Positions 23,903 through 47,894 of a stretch of DNA of 64,000 bases are shown one piece after another. A program made the position numbers and the translations under genes. Every line of letters begins with the position of its first letter. Within the stretch, counting starts at the first letter, position 1. This DNA is from Caenorhabditis elegans (taxonomy: Eukaryota; Nematoda; Chromadorea; Rhabditida; Rhabditidae), in contig NC_003279.8 of assembly GCF_000002985.6 (NCBI RefSeq), positions 6,448,001 through 6,512,000 of the forward strand, given 5' to 3'. The notes under the pieces were generated by a model, which searched no databases, was not told where the DNA came from, and worked only from the letters and a program-made list of their open reading frames with translations.

Positions 23903-25220
23903 CAGAGATGCACAGCCCTCAACTAAAAATTATAGGAGATACCAACATTTGAATTTAGAAGTAAAATTATTTGGCCAGAAACGCGGAGAGAGATTGACCA
24001 CACGAAGAGACGCAGCCTATGTTACAAAAGAGGAAAAAGGACCGTGATTGACAACAAAGGAATGAATAAGAGCTTAATTTTTCCTAATCGAAAAAGAATT
24101 TAGACTCTTCGAAAATTTAGAAAAAAATTGGGCAAAAGATTCTTATTTAGTTGAAATTTAATCAAAAGAAGGATATAATTTGTGATTTGAAATTTTGGCG
24201 CTCTAGCGCCCAGTTTTCGTTTGATCTATTCATTAAGAAATTTTATTTTGGTATTTAGAAACTGCTCATAAAAAAAACGCAATCATCATCTTGAAATCAG
24301 CAAACCCAATTTCTGTATTCATCATGTTCTGTTGCACTGTTATACCATTTTTTTTTCAGTTTCCCATCATTCCGGGTATCAGATTTCAGAGCTCCCATGA
24401 ACAAGCCACTTTTTAGACATGCTGGACGGCAATGTGTCTAGAAATCATTTACAGACGAACTTAGTTGACATTCAATCAAATTTTCAATAAAAAATTATGG
24501 AAATAAATTTGTTGATTGTAAATTTTGGGAGAATGGAGAGCTGCTTCCGTCAGTGAAATTAGGCCAAAGCCGCCCAACTACAGTAACCTCCCATAAAGCG
24601 TATTTGCCTCACCCCGTATTTTTGCGTAAAAGTGTTTCCAAAGTTTGAATTTTTTTCAATTTTAATTCGCGTTTTCAATGACACTCCGATATAACGGTAC
24701 CGCGTGTTGTTTGTCGTAAATCATATGTTTTTTTTGAGTTGAATTCATTCAAAATGATGAATCATCCTTTAATTTATTCATAATTTTAGCCTTAAAACTT
24801 TAATTTGGTTTGTTGAAGCCTTCAGATTGTTATTTTAAATTGAATTAATAAATTTAAATGCATATTCTAATAGAATTTCTCATAATATACGAGACCCTAA
24901 GTGTTTTAGTTTTTTGTCAGTTTGTGTTTGTACGAGAACTCATACCTTTCTCTTTATACCGTTCCTTTCTTGTTGCTCGTAGCACTTTTTCTATTTATCA
25001 CAATGATTGCCTTGAAATGCATCGTTTACGATTGTAACATTCTTTCTATTTTTCCGCTCCATATTTCTATATTATGTCTTCAAACCAGCTCTTGTTAGCT
25101 GTTATCCTGACCACAACCACCTTTTGGCGTTCTTGGATAATCATGAAAATTGTCAGTTTTTGAACGTGTAACCACTCTTGAATTACAGCTTTCATAACAC
25201 TATTGTTTTGGTTTTTCAGA
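23903..25220. other. Divergent intergenic region between cdc-25.1 and the chromodomain gene
   Basis: About 1.3 kb, AT-rich, with no convincing exon. It ends in gtttttcag immediately before an ATG (25211-25219), read as a trans-splice acceptor for the chromodomain gene. No other element recognised. Confidence 0.45.
25211..25219 (+). promoter_or_regulatory. Probable spliced-leader trans-splice acceptor
   Basis: GTTTTTCAG ends one base before the ATG at 25221, and no upstream coding exon is visible. In nematodes an outron acceptor at this distance usually receives SL1. It also helps to fix the start of the chromodomain gene. Confidence 0.6.
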
Positions 25221-28200
25221 ATGCCAAGCTCCAGCGAGACACTGCAACTTTTTCCTCACGAGGGACGAGGCAAAAAGGTTTCTAGGCCATGGTCGAGTCC
25301 CCGACAAATTTCAGCGGCCATTTATGTTGCTTTGTTTTCCGCGTGTTTTCTTTTGTTTTGCACCATTTTTTCCCGTTTTTCTTATTAAAACTAATAAATA
25401 AATATTTTTTGCAGATGCTAAAACAATTTCCAAGTGAAAAATTGTGTATTGAGTCGGTAAGTAGCGGTGAAAGTGGTCAATGTAATATGATGGATTACGG
25501 AAATACAAAACCTAAACTTTCCCAAACATGATACATATGCTGCTTAGATGCTGAAACTACCTGATTTTCATAACGAGACCGCTGAAAAAGTTTTGAGGTT
25601 TTCAAAATTCAACTTTTTTGATGAAAAAGTAGAGATTTTCGCACAAAATGTTGAATTTTAAAAATCTCAAAACTTTTTCAGCGGTCTCGTTATGAAAATC
25701 AGGTAGTTTCAGCATCTAAGCAGCATATTTATCATGTTTGGAAAAAAGTTTAGGTTTAGTATTCCCGTAATCCATCATATAACATTGACAACTTTCACCG
25801 CTACTTGCCGACTGAATACATAATTTTTTCATCTGGAAATTATATTAGCATTAGCAAAAAATATTTATTTATCAGTTTTAATAAGAAAAAACGGGAAAAA
25901 TCGGTGAAAAACACAAGAAAACAAAGCAAGTACAAAATGTCGTTAAATCCGGTGTATTGTGTGCAAACACCGATATTTCGCATTTTTTCTCGGCCCTCGT
26001 TTGAAAAAAGTTGCAGTGCGAGACGCAAGTCAACGTTGACACTGAAGAGGAAGGATCGGACCGAACATTGGAAGAATCAGAAGATGAACAAGAGGGAGAG
26101 GAAGACGAAGAAGATGAAGAACTAGACGATGATTTATGGATTGTAATTCTCCAATTTTACTAATACAGAAATTCATCCAACTTTTTTCAGGTTGAAAAAA
26201 TACAAAAAATGCGGTACAATGGAAAATTGAAGAGAGTCGAGTTCCTCGTTTTATGGGAAGCTGATAAATCGAAATCTTGGGAGCCTATAGAAAATTTTCA
26301 CAGTGGATATGACAATGTGGAGATTGAAAGATTCCGAACAGAAAATCCTGAACAATTTGACGATGTAACTGATAAGTCAACTGCAACAAAAAAGAAAGGG
26401 AGACCGAAAAAGCTACAAAAAAGGATAACCAAAGATATTGACGATGAGCCGGATGAAACTGCGCAAGGAGAATCCAAAAGGCTGGCTGATCCGAATAAGT
26501 TGCAAGATCCGTCTGAAAAAGTACGAAATTGTCCTTAAATTTTCAGAAACAATCGTTTTTCAGTTCCTAAAAACCTATGCCTTTTTTCTAATTTTTATAA
26601 AACAAATTGCCCAATTCCCAGACTAAAATATCAAAATATTTACGAATTGGATGAAAAAAAAGTGATATTTCTTCTCCAGAAAAATCTTTCCTACAGTTGA
26701 AATAAGTTTTTTTACTGTTTTTTGAGCTTTTGAAAATTTTTGATCTACATTATTGTCGAATTTACCGAAAATTTCTAGGTTATAAGTTTTTTTTTAAACG
26801 TTTGTAGTTCAAAATAATAATATTTGATTTCAATCTGCCACCCTTTTTTTCTTCGGAATCTTCGAATTTTTCACTTTGTATAACTTATTTTGAAAATTCT
26901 CACACGTCGATTTATTAGTTTAAAATTCCTTTCATTTTTCAGACCCCACGGAAAACGAAGTTACGCGATGGAAAAATTATTGATTCCAACGATCAGAAGC
27001 AGGAAGTTTCATCGCGCAAATGGAGTGTTGGAAGATCTAAAAAGAGACCACCAACTCAAATGGCAGAGAATGAAACATCTTCTTGTATGAAACCACGGGA
27101 GAAAAGCACCAGATCACAAGCCGAAGTCTACCTGCCTCCATTGAAAAGGTCTCGCTCAAAATGCCAAGTTTCGGCTCCACAACCTTCAAACTCTTCTCTT
27201 CAACTATCTCAATGTATTTCGGAAAGTGTTCCAAGAAGATCCCGCACCCGATGTAGAACAACTAGTGATACTACTATTGAAGAAGATTCCATGATTGCAT
27301 TGTCTGATCCAAAAAATCACAATTTTATGCAAAATAAAAACACTGCTTCTGGATCGCGGAATAAGTCGACATCTCAAATGGGGCGATCTCAGAGCAAGGC
27401 AAGTGACGACGTCATTATATCAGAAGTTTCTCCAATTGTTACTCGGCGTTCGCGTTCAAGAAGCCACGTGTCAAGTCTGATGGAAAATCCACCGCCACTT
27501 ACTCGAAGCAGATCGATTCCACAGAAGGCGACAACAATCCCAACTACACGTTCACGTTCCAGAGGTCGCTTTGAGTTGTCCGGAAATTCCGGTGCAGAGA
27601 TAAGAATTGAACGAAACTTGCCAAGACCAGTTGAACAAAGTTCATCCCGACATGGCCAATCTCAGAGTGAAGCCATTATTGTATCAGAAGTGTCTTCTCG
27701 TCGTTCTCGTTCAAGATGCCGTGTGGCAAGTCTGAAAGAAACCCCACCGTCACTTTCTACGACCAGATCTAAACCAATTCAACAAGAGAAGTCAATACGA
27801 CATCCACGTTCACGTTCGAGAAGTCGAGTTGTGCTATCTGAAAATTCTTGCGCAGAAATTATAAAAAAAAGAAATCCACCAAGATCAAAAAGTGTTGTTG
27901 GACGCCCACAATCCAACAACGAAGACGAGAAAAAGAAGAATCAGAAAGTACCAACTAGAGTCCGTTCTAAATCAGTCAGCTACGAAATCAGTAAACTGGT
28001 TCGTTTTGATTTGAATATTTGTAAAAACATTCATCCTTATAATTTTAGGTACCAAACCGGCATGTTTCACGAGTACCGCCTGATTTTTACGAGATGCAAA
28101 TTCTGTGGACTCAGATTTCGGAAAAGACAACTCCTACTGAACTTTCAGAGTACAAATCGGGCCTTCAAAAATTGTTGACTGGACGGGTGTCTTGTTTGAA

Positions 28201-28671
28201 ACCAATCTTTCAATTGCTTCCAACTCTTCCAATTGAATTATACGAAACGCACGAGAAGTTGTACAGCCTCTTCTGTGAGATTACTGGAGCAGTGAGTTTT
28301 CTATCTACCTGCTCTTGCTTTTTAACAAATAATAATAATTTCCAGTTCCCATTCAAATATCATCAAGGTTCTAATCTCATCTCAAGACACTCAATCGCGG
28401 ACAAATCTCAAATTGGTGCTCAAATTCTTCTCGAATGCCTTTCTCAAAATATTTTACCATTTGATGTGGTGAACGATCAAACTACTCTATTGGCTATTCA
28501 TAATTTTATCAGGGTTTGTAACAAATTTTGAACATTTTTAATTTTATAATACTATTCCAGATTGGCATCAAGGATATGCTAGAAGATATCGTAGAGAAAC
28601 TTCCCAAAGGGCGAAACGTGATCACTGAAAACGATCTTCAAGGTTCACTGTCTTCAAAACTTCTGGGATAG
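25221..28671 (+). CDS. Acidic chromodomain protein with RS-rich region; first exon carries a transposon
   Basis: Proposed exons: 25221-25277, 26017-26142, 26191-26520, 26943-27998, 28049-28291, 28346-28513 and 28561-28671, all in phase, giving about 696 residues. Residues about 30-58 are almost all Asp/Glu. A chromodomain follows directly (about 60-115: DLWIVEKIQKMRYNGKLKRV...LVLWEADKSKSWEPIENF), with the aromatic-cage-type Trp/Trp/Phe positions expected for methyl-lysine binding. An AT-hook-like KKKGRPKK is next. Residues about 180-520 carry at least six RSRSR-type repeats. The last ~190 residues are a helical domain (FYEMQILWTQISEK...PKGRNVITENDLQGSL) that I do not recognise. It is probably a nuclear chromatin protein. 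The first intron would be nearly the whole palindromic transposon at 25240-26018. AATAAA at 28736. The symbol is unknown to me. Confidence 0.75.
25240..26018. mobile_element. 779-bp palindromic DNA transposon inserted in the chromodomain gene
   Basis: The ends are perfect inverted repeats: CACTGCAACTTTTT at the left and AAAAAGTTGCAGTG at the right. The flanks CGAGA (25235-25239) and CGAGA (26019-26023) are a 5-bp target duplication. The arms (about 385 bp each) match each other along their length. For example, left cccgtttttcttattaaaac pairs with the right arm near 25875-25895, and left gcggtgaaagtgg pairs with ccactttcac-like sequence at 25790-25800. The centre (25555-25720) is a near-perfect palindrome around gagaccgctgaaaaagttttgag. 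There is no transposase frame. CACTG/CAGTG ends recall CACTA/EnSpm elements, but those usually make 2-3 bp duplications, so the superfamily is uncertain. Confidence 0.88.
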
Positions 28672-28790
28672 CTTTTAAAAAATGATTTTTTTTTCATTCG
28701 TTTTCTGTTATGGGTAGAATATGTTGCTGCCACTGAATAAAGCACTGTACCATTTTATTACCGGTGTTCATTTCAAAAAAGAGATCAGAT

Positions 28791-40919
<12,129 letters not shown>

Positions 40920-42868
40920 TTAGCATGGATAATGTTATTGCGAAATCTCGAAAATGACAATAATGAAAAATACCAACTAACTGCTTTTTGGGGAAAACTG
41001 GTAGTGGGGCTAGCTTTAACGAGAGATGATAGAGACGCAGACTGAAAAGAGGGTCGATGTGAAGAAGAAAGCGAAGAGATGGAGCAAGTAGGGGGAGTAT
41101 TCCCATATAAAGGGAGCAGATGGTGTCAAGAAGAGAAGAATGAGATAGTACATAAGAAATGGAGACATAGAGAAATCGAAGAAGCAACATGGACAGATGG
41201 TATCATGACTGATTTACTGTATCTTATTTCTGATATCGTCTGACATAGAGATTACTGGATACATATATTTAGGTATTTAGACCTATTGGTACTACTGGAA
41301 TTCTTCAATATGAGACTGAAAAGGGTGGATATTATACCAGTCTTGATGCCTCAAAGGGAAATCATTCACAACCACTTTTATGGTGCACAAATGACCAAAT
41401 GTAAAACTGCTCAAAAATTCTCGGCAGAATTTTTTTTCTCAGTCAAAAAATTGCAATAACTCTGTTTTCATCTATGTATCACCTTAATTTTGGAGTCGAC
41501 CAAAGGATATGCTTTTTTTAAAAGTATTAGTTTTTAAATTCTAACATTGTAATGCTCTTAATCCGCAGCAATACTCGAAAATTCTCAAAGTCCAATACTT
41601 TTCAAAATTTTATAACTTACTATTAGTACCAGAACTGTTTTTCCAAAAATTGGGGTCTCCCCTGCATATATTCTCTCCCTCTCTCTCTGCCAATACTTTG
41701 TACGGATACGTTTATAATAACTTTTATAATAGACCAACATAGCCGAAACACTCCAAAACTTTATTTAAATCCACAATTTTCAAATTTTTGGTAAACTACC
41801 AAATTTGGGATAGTTGTATTGTTGTATTTAAAATTGTATTCTTGCATTTTTTCACAATGTTCGAGTAAAAATATTTAAAAATAAATTTTAAAAAAACTGT
41901 GTAACTGACCTTTCGACTGTAAATCAAATCAACTCAAACATTTAAAAAAAAAGCTTTACTCTGAATTTTGGTAATGTTAACACTATACGAACTAGTTATA
42001 CTAATTTCATCCATGGCTTTCCTTGGCGTAAAATCTCTCTAATTTTGAACGAAAACAAAGAAACTAATAAAAAGTATAGAGTACTTGATGGGAACACACC
42101 AACAAAACGAACAAAAAACAACTGATTCATCCCTGTCTCTTCTCATTCGAAAAAATGGAGAGAATGAGGGAAAAGGTACGAAAATGATCGACGAGAGGAG
42201 GAGAGGATACTCTACTGCAACGGATAAAACTGAATGAGAATTGTTTGTTTTTTTTTGTACATAGAAAATTTTTTGTAAAATAGCTCAATTATATTTTAAA
42301 CCGAGTGGTAGTTCTGTTTTTTTAATCGGGTCTTGCAGCGATTTTGATTAGATTACTGTAACTATTCATGGAAGGCGTCAGAATATGTGGATGCACTTTG
42401 AAATAGAAAACCCTAACATAAATTTTACTAAAGAAATTAGGCTCTAAAGATTTGAAACCATAAACAAAACGGAACAGTTAAATTTTAAAAAATGTGTACC
42501 GTCCATTATATAGGCGGAGCTCTTCCGTATTCTCTATAAAACCGTTGAAGAAGTCCACGTTGGGTCAAAGAGATCGAGGAAAAGTTTAACAATAAGTGAG
42601 TGTAGCGGAAAAAGAGCATCCATTGTAAATGCATCGACTTGCTTCTTCCGCTTTTTTTTATTTGGGAGTCTCCCTGCATTTTCATAGTCTATATTTGTTT
42701 GTGAGAAAACGTGAACATGAGAGGTGCTTTATTTTTTTGGCAATTTAAAGTTTTTTTGAGATGTTAACATAGAGTATACAACAACAAACGGCAATATCTT
42801 GATGTCAAAAAAATAAATATTTGGCAATGTGGTCTTCAATTAGAAACTACGTTGTAAAGTATTCAACA
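40920..42868. other. Spacer between the WDR47 start and the dbr-1 stop
   Basis: About 1.9 kb. The first 270 bases upstream of the WDR47 start are purine-rich (gaagaagaaagcgaagaga near 41060), like other promoter-proximal regions here. A short ctctctctctct run lies near 41685. The rest is AT-rich, with no exon or structural RNA seen. The dbr-1 3' UTR lies at the right end. Confidence 0.45.
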
Positions 42869-44726
42869 TCATTCGGATGGTACTGCTTCAAACTTATCTT
42901 CGTCCAATCTACTTTTTTTCGCTTCTGGCTCATCGGAGGTGTGCCCTCTGTCGATTACAAAATCTTCGTCACCAAAATCCACGTCATCTTGATTTGGTTT
43001 AGCGTTCGCATCGTCTTGAGTCATCATGTAGTACGGAGTTCCAACGTGTTCAGATGTTTTTTCAACGAGCATCTGATTAAGATCCCGAATACCAAGCCAC
43101 TGACAAAACTCGGCAGATTGTGGATTACGGTAGTAGGCGCTTGGTGGCACATTTTTGGATGATTCCGTAATCTGTAAACAGTTGTTTTAATTACTATCCT
43201 TAAGAGATCCACGAAATTCTGAGATGACACTTACCTCTTTTAACGGAGGCGCAGTTTGTTGGAAACTGTCAGTTCTGATTGTTAAATCTCCGAGTTTTTC
43301 GATTTCTTTTAACTCCTCTGCTGTTGGTCGAAAATCTTTTCTTTCGTAGACACATGGACGATTTGATGCCATATCGGGAAGTATCAGCTGTTCTTTTGTT
43401 CCAGTTGTTAATAAATCTGTATTTCTCAGAATAGCCAACCATTGTGGATCATATGACAGTTCCAGTTTAGCATCGTCTGCAACATTCAACTCGAGAGCCT
43501 GAAAAATGAAAAAATTTATTCGATTGTATAATATTGAATGTTGAAGTTTAAAAAGTGAACGTGACGACTTGCCTGCATAAACTTTCTCCCAGGAATCGGT
43601 TTATCCAGTGATAAGAATCGTGTAGGCTGTGGACGGCCTGATCCTGAACCTTTATGAGGAACAAGGGCCGCAAAAGCAATATGAAGATGTGCAGCAAGAT
43701 AGTATCTGGGCCGGCAATCCTAAAATACATACATACAGTAATTTTGCAAATATCACCAAAAAACATACATAAATCAGTTTCATTCCAGAAGGATTCCCCA
43801 GTTTGCCACTATTGTGATCTGCTTCAAATAAATCCTTTTTCCGGAAAAGCCATTCCTTATCACCAAAATCAGGAATACCTCCAGGCCAATCGTGTGAGAG
43901 CATTATGTCAATTGGGTTCTAAAATAGGAAAATGTTCATAAAAAAGTAATTTTCAAGCTTATACCGATATCTTATTTTCATTATCAGATTTCAATTGTCT
44001 TAACCGGAACATATCAACGTTTCGAACGTGATATGCGCTTTTAACATCTCTTTCCGAAAACGAAGGGCGTTCGTAATGCGAAAATTGAAAATCTCCTTGC
44101 GAGAAAATTCCAGAGAGTCCTGCGATACGAAGGTTAGCAAATCGAATGCAATTTGCGAATCCCATGTAATAAATATTCGGCGCCACCCATCCTCCATTAG
44201 GCAATTCACATAGATAACCAGATGCTTCATGGTTTCCGCCGATGAATAGAGTTAGAACTGGTGCTTTTTGTTCTCCAGAATAGTATTTATAGAATGTTTG
44301 AAGACTTCTGTACTTTGGTGGAATACTCATATGTGGAAGGTCGCCGTAGTTTCGGACAGCTTGATAATCGCCACAACAGATCAGCAAATCGAATTTGTAG
44401 CCATTTTTCTGTTCGATTAGTGTCATTGTCTGAAATATTTTTTTTAAATAGTTGTAATTTTAAATAGCAATTAAAACAATCTAATAGAGAAAATAGATCT
44501 GAAATATGCCATTAATTTTGTTCGAAAAATATGATTTTTTTTTAAATTTTACCTCATAAATAGCATCCATTTCTCCGTGAGAGCATCCGACAACAGCAAT
44601 TCGTATTTTCTTTTCCCCATTGTTAACTTCTTTTTCAACTACTAACGTCTCCGGAGCAGGATCTTGATGCGAACCTTCATGGGAGCCACAGCAAGGTTGC
44701 TCATCTACTGGATTTTTCGATGACAT
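42869..44726 (-). CDS. dbr-1: RNA lariat debranching enzyme DBR-1
   Basis: Exons (44726-44553, 44429-43965, 43918 to about 43770, then about 43721-43573, 43500-43234 and 43170-42869) encode the metallophosphoesterase that cuts the 2'-5' bond of intron lariats. Motifs in order: [14 protein letters not shown] (the DBR1-specific GC-H-GE), [54 protein letters not shown] and [17 protein letters not shown], with all metal-binding His/Asp/Asn present. A DBR1-type C-terminal domain and an acidic, Asp/Glu-rich tail follow. The N-terminus carries an extra ~40 residues rich in Glu/His/Ser ahead of the catalytic core, compared with human DBR1 whose core starts near residue 1. The start is 158 bases downstream of the mdt-18 stop, which fits SL2-type operon spacing. 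Confidence 0.94.
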
Positions 44727-44884
44727 TCTAAATTTTCATTGGAGTAAAAAAATGTTTAATGTTGATATCAGAAAATAAAAGGTATAAACCATTGAAGCTT
44801 TGTGGGATATTAACATTATTGAATACTTCGTGAATTTTATAAATTAAATAACGTATCAAAGTGAGATCAATCAATTAATGAAGA

Positions 44885-45831
44885 TTAACGACGAGGAGCT
44901 GCTTGAGCTGGGAACATTTTCTTCCAGTAATCGACTTTTTCCATATTAACAAGTGGCATCAGCTGATCGGCAAAATCACGAAGAGACTTGGCAGCCTAAA
45001 ATGAGTTGAAAAAATAAATTCGAAATTATTACTAAAAAACCTACCGGCATGTATTCTGCAGACTCGGGCAATGAGATACTGATTTCCACTAACGCAGAAT
45101 CAGAAACAGATTTGATTGAATTTGAATCATATGTTCCTGCGCGAGAAGTACTAGTCAATATTGAGTGCAGAATCTTTATATTTCCTTTTGTCCACAATTT
45201 TCCTTGTGTCATATATTCATAGTCCATGCGGAGACCCAAGGATTTCGCATACGTCATCATATCCTGAGAATGGACAAGTGAACTGATTTCTTTTCGAACA
45301 ATAGTTGGGCATTTTTGATCTGGTTCCGGAACTGAAATAAAACAAAAAATTATAAAATACGAATTATAAGGTTAAAACCGACCTCCAATGTACTTTAATT
45401 GCCAATAATTTTGAATTCGATGTTCTGTTCGGAATCTTCTTCGCAATCTTCAAAAATCAAATACATGCAAATATTTAAATAGATAAACAAAAAAGCTTAC
45501 TTAATATCGGTTTTGATATCCATTATACCCGAAGATCGTAGGCTGAATGACATCTCATGCTCGAAGAATTCCTCACATCCCGGATCACAAAGGCCGGCTA
45601 AACGTCGTTCCAAGTCCTAAAGTTGAAACTTTTGTATTAGAATTTAGTCCAATTACTTTAAAAACTAACTGGGACATTTTTTGCGAAAATAGATCCATAA
45701 AGAACGCATTCTTGTGTTTGATAGGGAGTTGAATTCACAGAAAGCTGAATTAAAATGTTTTAGATGGATTTTAACAATCGAAATACCTTTTCTTGTGTTC
45801 CATCTTCATCAATATCCACTAAATTGTCCAT
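44885..45831 (-). CDS. mdt-18: Mediator complex subunit 18 (MDT-18)
   Basis: The first exon is MDNLVDIDEDGTQEK, then LSVNSTPYQTQECVLYGSIFAKN, then DLERRLAGLCDPGCEEFFEHEMSFSLR. Later exons include MMTYAKSLGLRMDYEYMTQGKLWTKGNIKIL and end with AAKSLRDFADQLMPLVNMEKVDYWKKMF. The layout (LEHRL-GLC start, beta-sheet lipocalin-like core, C-terminal helix) is that of MED18, a Mediator head-module subunit that contacts MED20 and RNA polymerase II. The start is fixed by the ATG at 45829-45831. It is divergent from uri-1 with a 461-base shared upstream region, and upstream of dbr-1 on the same strand. Confidence 0.9.
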
Positions 45832-46292
45832 ATTTTGAATGAATCAACTAAATAAACAGAATAAAAAATGTTTTTAAAAAATTAAATTAATTCAAAACTA
45901 TTTGAGCGTGATATTAAATGTATTCTACGCAATTCACAGCTGGTGTTTGCGGACTCACACTCTACGTGACTCATTTCCAGGGAAACCAACACTCCCGAAT
46001 ATTTTACCATTTTTACGATAAAACTCTGGTTTCAGTTACTTTAATGGTTAAAACTCTACTTACTTTCAATATTGCATAAAATATATGCGATAAGTTTTAC
46101 GCATATAAAAAAAGAAGTTTGAAATTCTGAAAGAGTTCATTTCTAAGATTTAACAGATTCCAGAAATCAGTAGTGTCTCCATAAAAGTTTGTACTTTTTT
46201 GTACTTTTTTAAATTGCGCTTTCGGAAATTGTTACTTTTTAACATTTTTTCCCATTTTCCGCTCCGAATTACCTCTCTAAGATTTGCAGAAA
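45832..46292. promoter_or_regulatory. Shared upstream region of mdt-18 and uri-1
   Basis: The 461 bases separate two divergent start codons, so both promoters must be here. A tandem pair tttgtacttttttgtactttttt lies at about 46190-46210. No exon seen. Confidence 0.5.
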
Positions 46293-47894
46293 ATGACTGT
46301 GACGAGTGAAGAAGACCTATCTGAAAAAATGAGCGAACTCTACGTTGCAGAATGCAATGCGGTAAATTAAAAATCCTTTTACATGATTATGAACGACAAG
46401 ACAAAAATAATTCGTTTTTAAATTCCGAGTTTGTTTCCCTAAAATAGTATAAAAATAATTAAGTCTGTATGAATTTAATTTTTCAGGCTAAAGCTCGGCT
46501 CGAAGTTGAGACCGAATGTCGAAGAATCATTGCTGATAACTATGAAAAAGTTCTGGAACGAGCAAAGGAATATTCGAAAAAGTTGGAAGCTCCTATTTTG
46601 GTAAATTACATTCTCTCTCATATAATCTTATTCTAATTTTTAGGCGAAAATTTGCGAAGTCGGTTATTTCTGCGGTGCCCATGTAGTTCGCACGAATCAA
46701 GTTACGATGGAAATGGGTGCAAACTATTACGGAGAATGCAGCATTCATACAGCTGAAAAGATCTTGGATCGGAGAGTTTCTGAAATGAGAAGGCAGCGTG
46801 AGGAAGGTCTCGATTCAATTCGAATGTTGGATGACAAAATAAAGTTTGCTCAAGATAATTTCTCATCTGTTTCGATTGATGGAGGACCTATCGAAATTGT
46901 CGAGAAATACGATGAAGAGATGGAAAAACTGTTTTATCAAAATCGCAAAAACAAAAAGATGTCTCAAAATGATGAACAGAACGAGAAGATAATAGAAAAG
47001 AACAAATTGAATGGTGACCAAGATCACAACGATGTGATGAACCGTTTGGAAGAACTAGAGAAACTGGAACAAGACAATGATGAGATGGAAGAAGCTCCAA
47101 TTCCGAAACCTTTTGAAGTTTCAAACGAAGATTTACAGGATTTGGGTAAATTAGAGGAAGTTGAGGAAGTTGAACAAGATCCAACTGATAAAAAACTAAG
47201 ATTTGGAATGAATGAACGTTTGCTGGCACAACCTGGAGTAACACAGAAGGAAATGGAACGGCTGTTAGATTTCTTAGACACTTGTGATGAAGAGAGTTCC
47301 GATGAGGAGTATGATGAAGATGAAGAGGAAGGAGACGATGATGAAGAGAATCTTAACAATAGTGTAGAAGAACTCGACTCTGATGATTATGCATCTGATG
47401 ATAATATCGAGAAAAGCAATAATTCTGACCAACAACTGAAATCCAAAAAGATAGAGACCCAAGTGATTAAGGTCGAAGAAATTGTTGAGGTAATTTCAAA
47501 TACTAAATAGAAACAATTCACTATTATTTTAACACACAATTTTTAGGAAACCGTAACAAAAACCACCGTCAAACGGAAAAAATCGGGAGTTCGATTTGCG
47601 CAACAGCTTGAAAATGTGAAAACATTCCATCAAACAGACACTGTCGAAATCAAGGAAGAAGATTCAGTTATTGAAACCAAATCAATTCTCCGGAGCACTG
47701 AACCAACACCCGTTGATCGTTCAGCTCTCGAACCCGAGCAAAAGGAACTTGCTGCGATGAGCACAATGACATTTCCAGGAGAAATTGTTGAGAAGAATCC
47801 GTACGAGTGTGAGCCGTCGACAAGCAGAGACCCCGCTCCCGTCATCACCGAGAAAAAAGTTTCCAAATTCAGAGCTTCCAGGCATAGAAATTGA
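46293..47894 (+). CDS. uri-1: Unconventional prefoldin URI (RPB5 interactor)
   Basis: Exons 46293-46361, 46487-46600, 46644-47489 and 47547-47894 give 458 residues. The N-terminal alpha-prefoldin-like coiled coil (about 1-150) contains the conserved hairpin VGYFCGAHVVRTNQVTMEMGANYY...TAEKILDRR. The middle is extremely acidic (EESSDEEYDEDEEEGDDDEEN around residue 265). The C-terminal part has the URI box-like KKSGVRFAQQLENV and the conserved end motif KVSKFRASR. URI takes part in RNA polymerase assembly, TOR signalling and, in worms, germ-cell genome stability. Minus-strand Ser-rich open frames over the acidic block are shadows. Confidence 0.93.

Noticed and set aside
25805..26125. Plus-strand frame of 106 residues spanning the right arm of the palindromic element
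   Set aside because: Its C-terminal part is the wrong frame of the acidic chromodomain exon; the rest is transposon arm.
47024..47359. Minus-strand Ser-rich frame of 111 residues
   Set aside because: Mirror of the Asp/Glu-rich block of uri-1; a codon-complement artefact.
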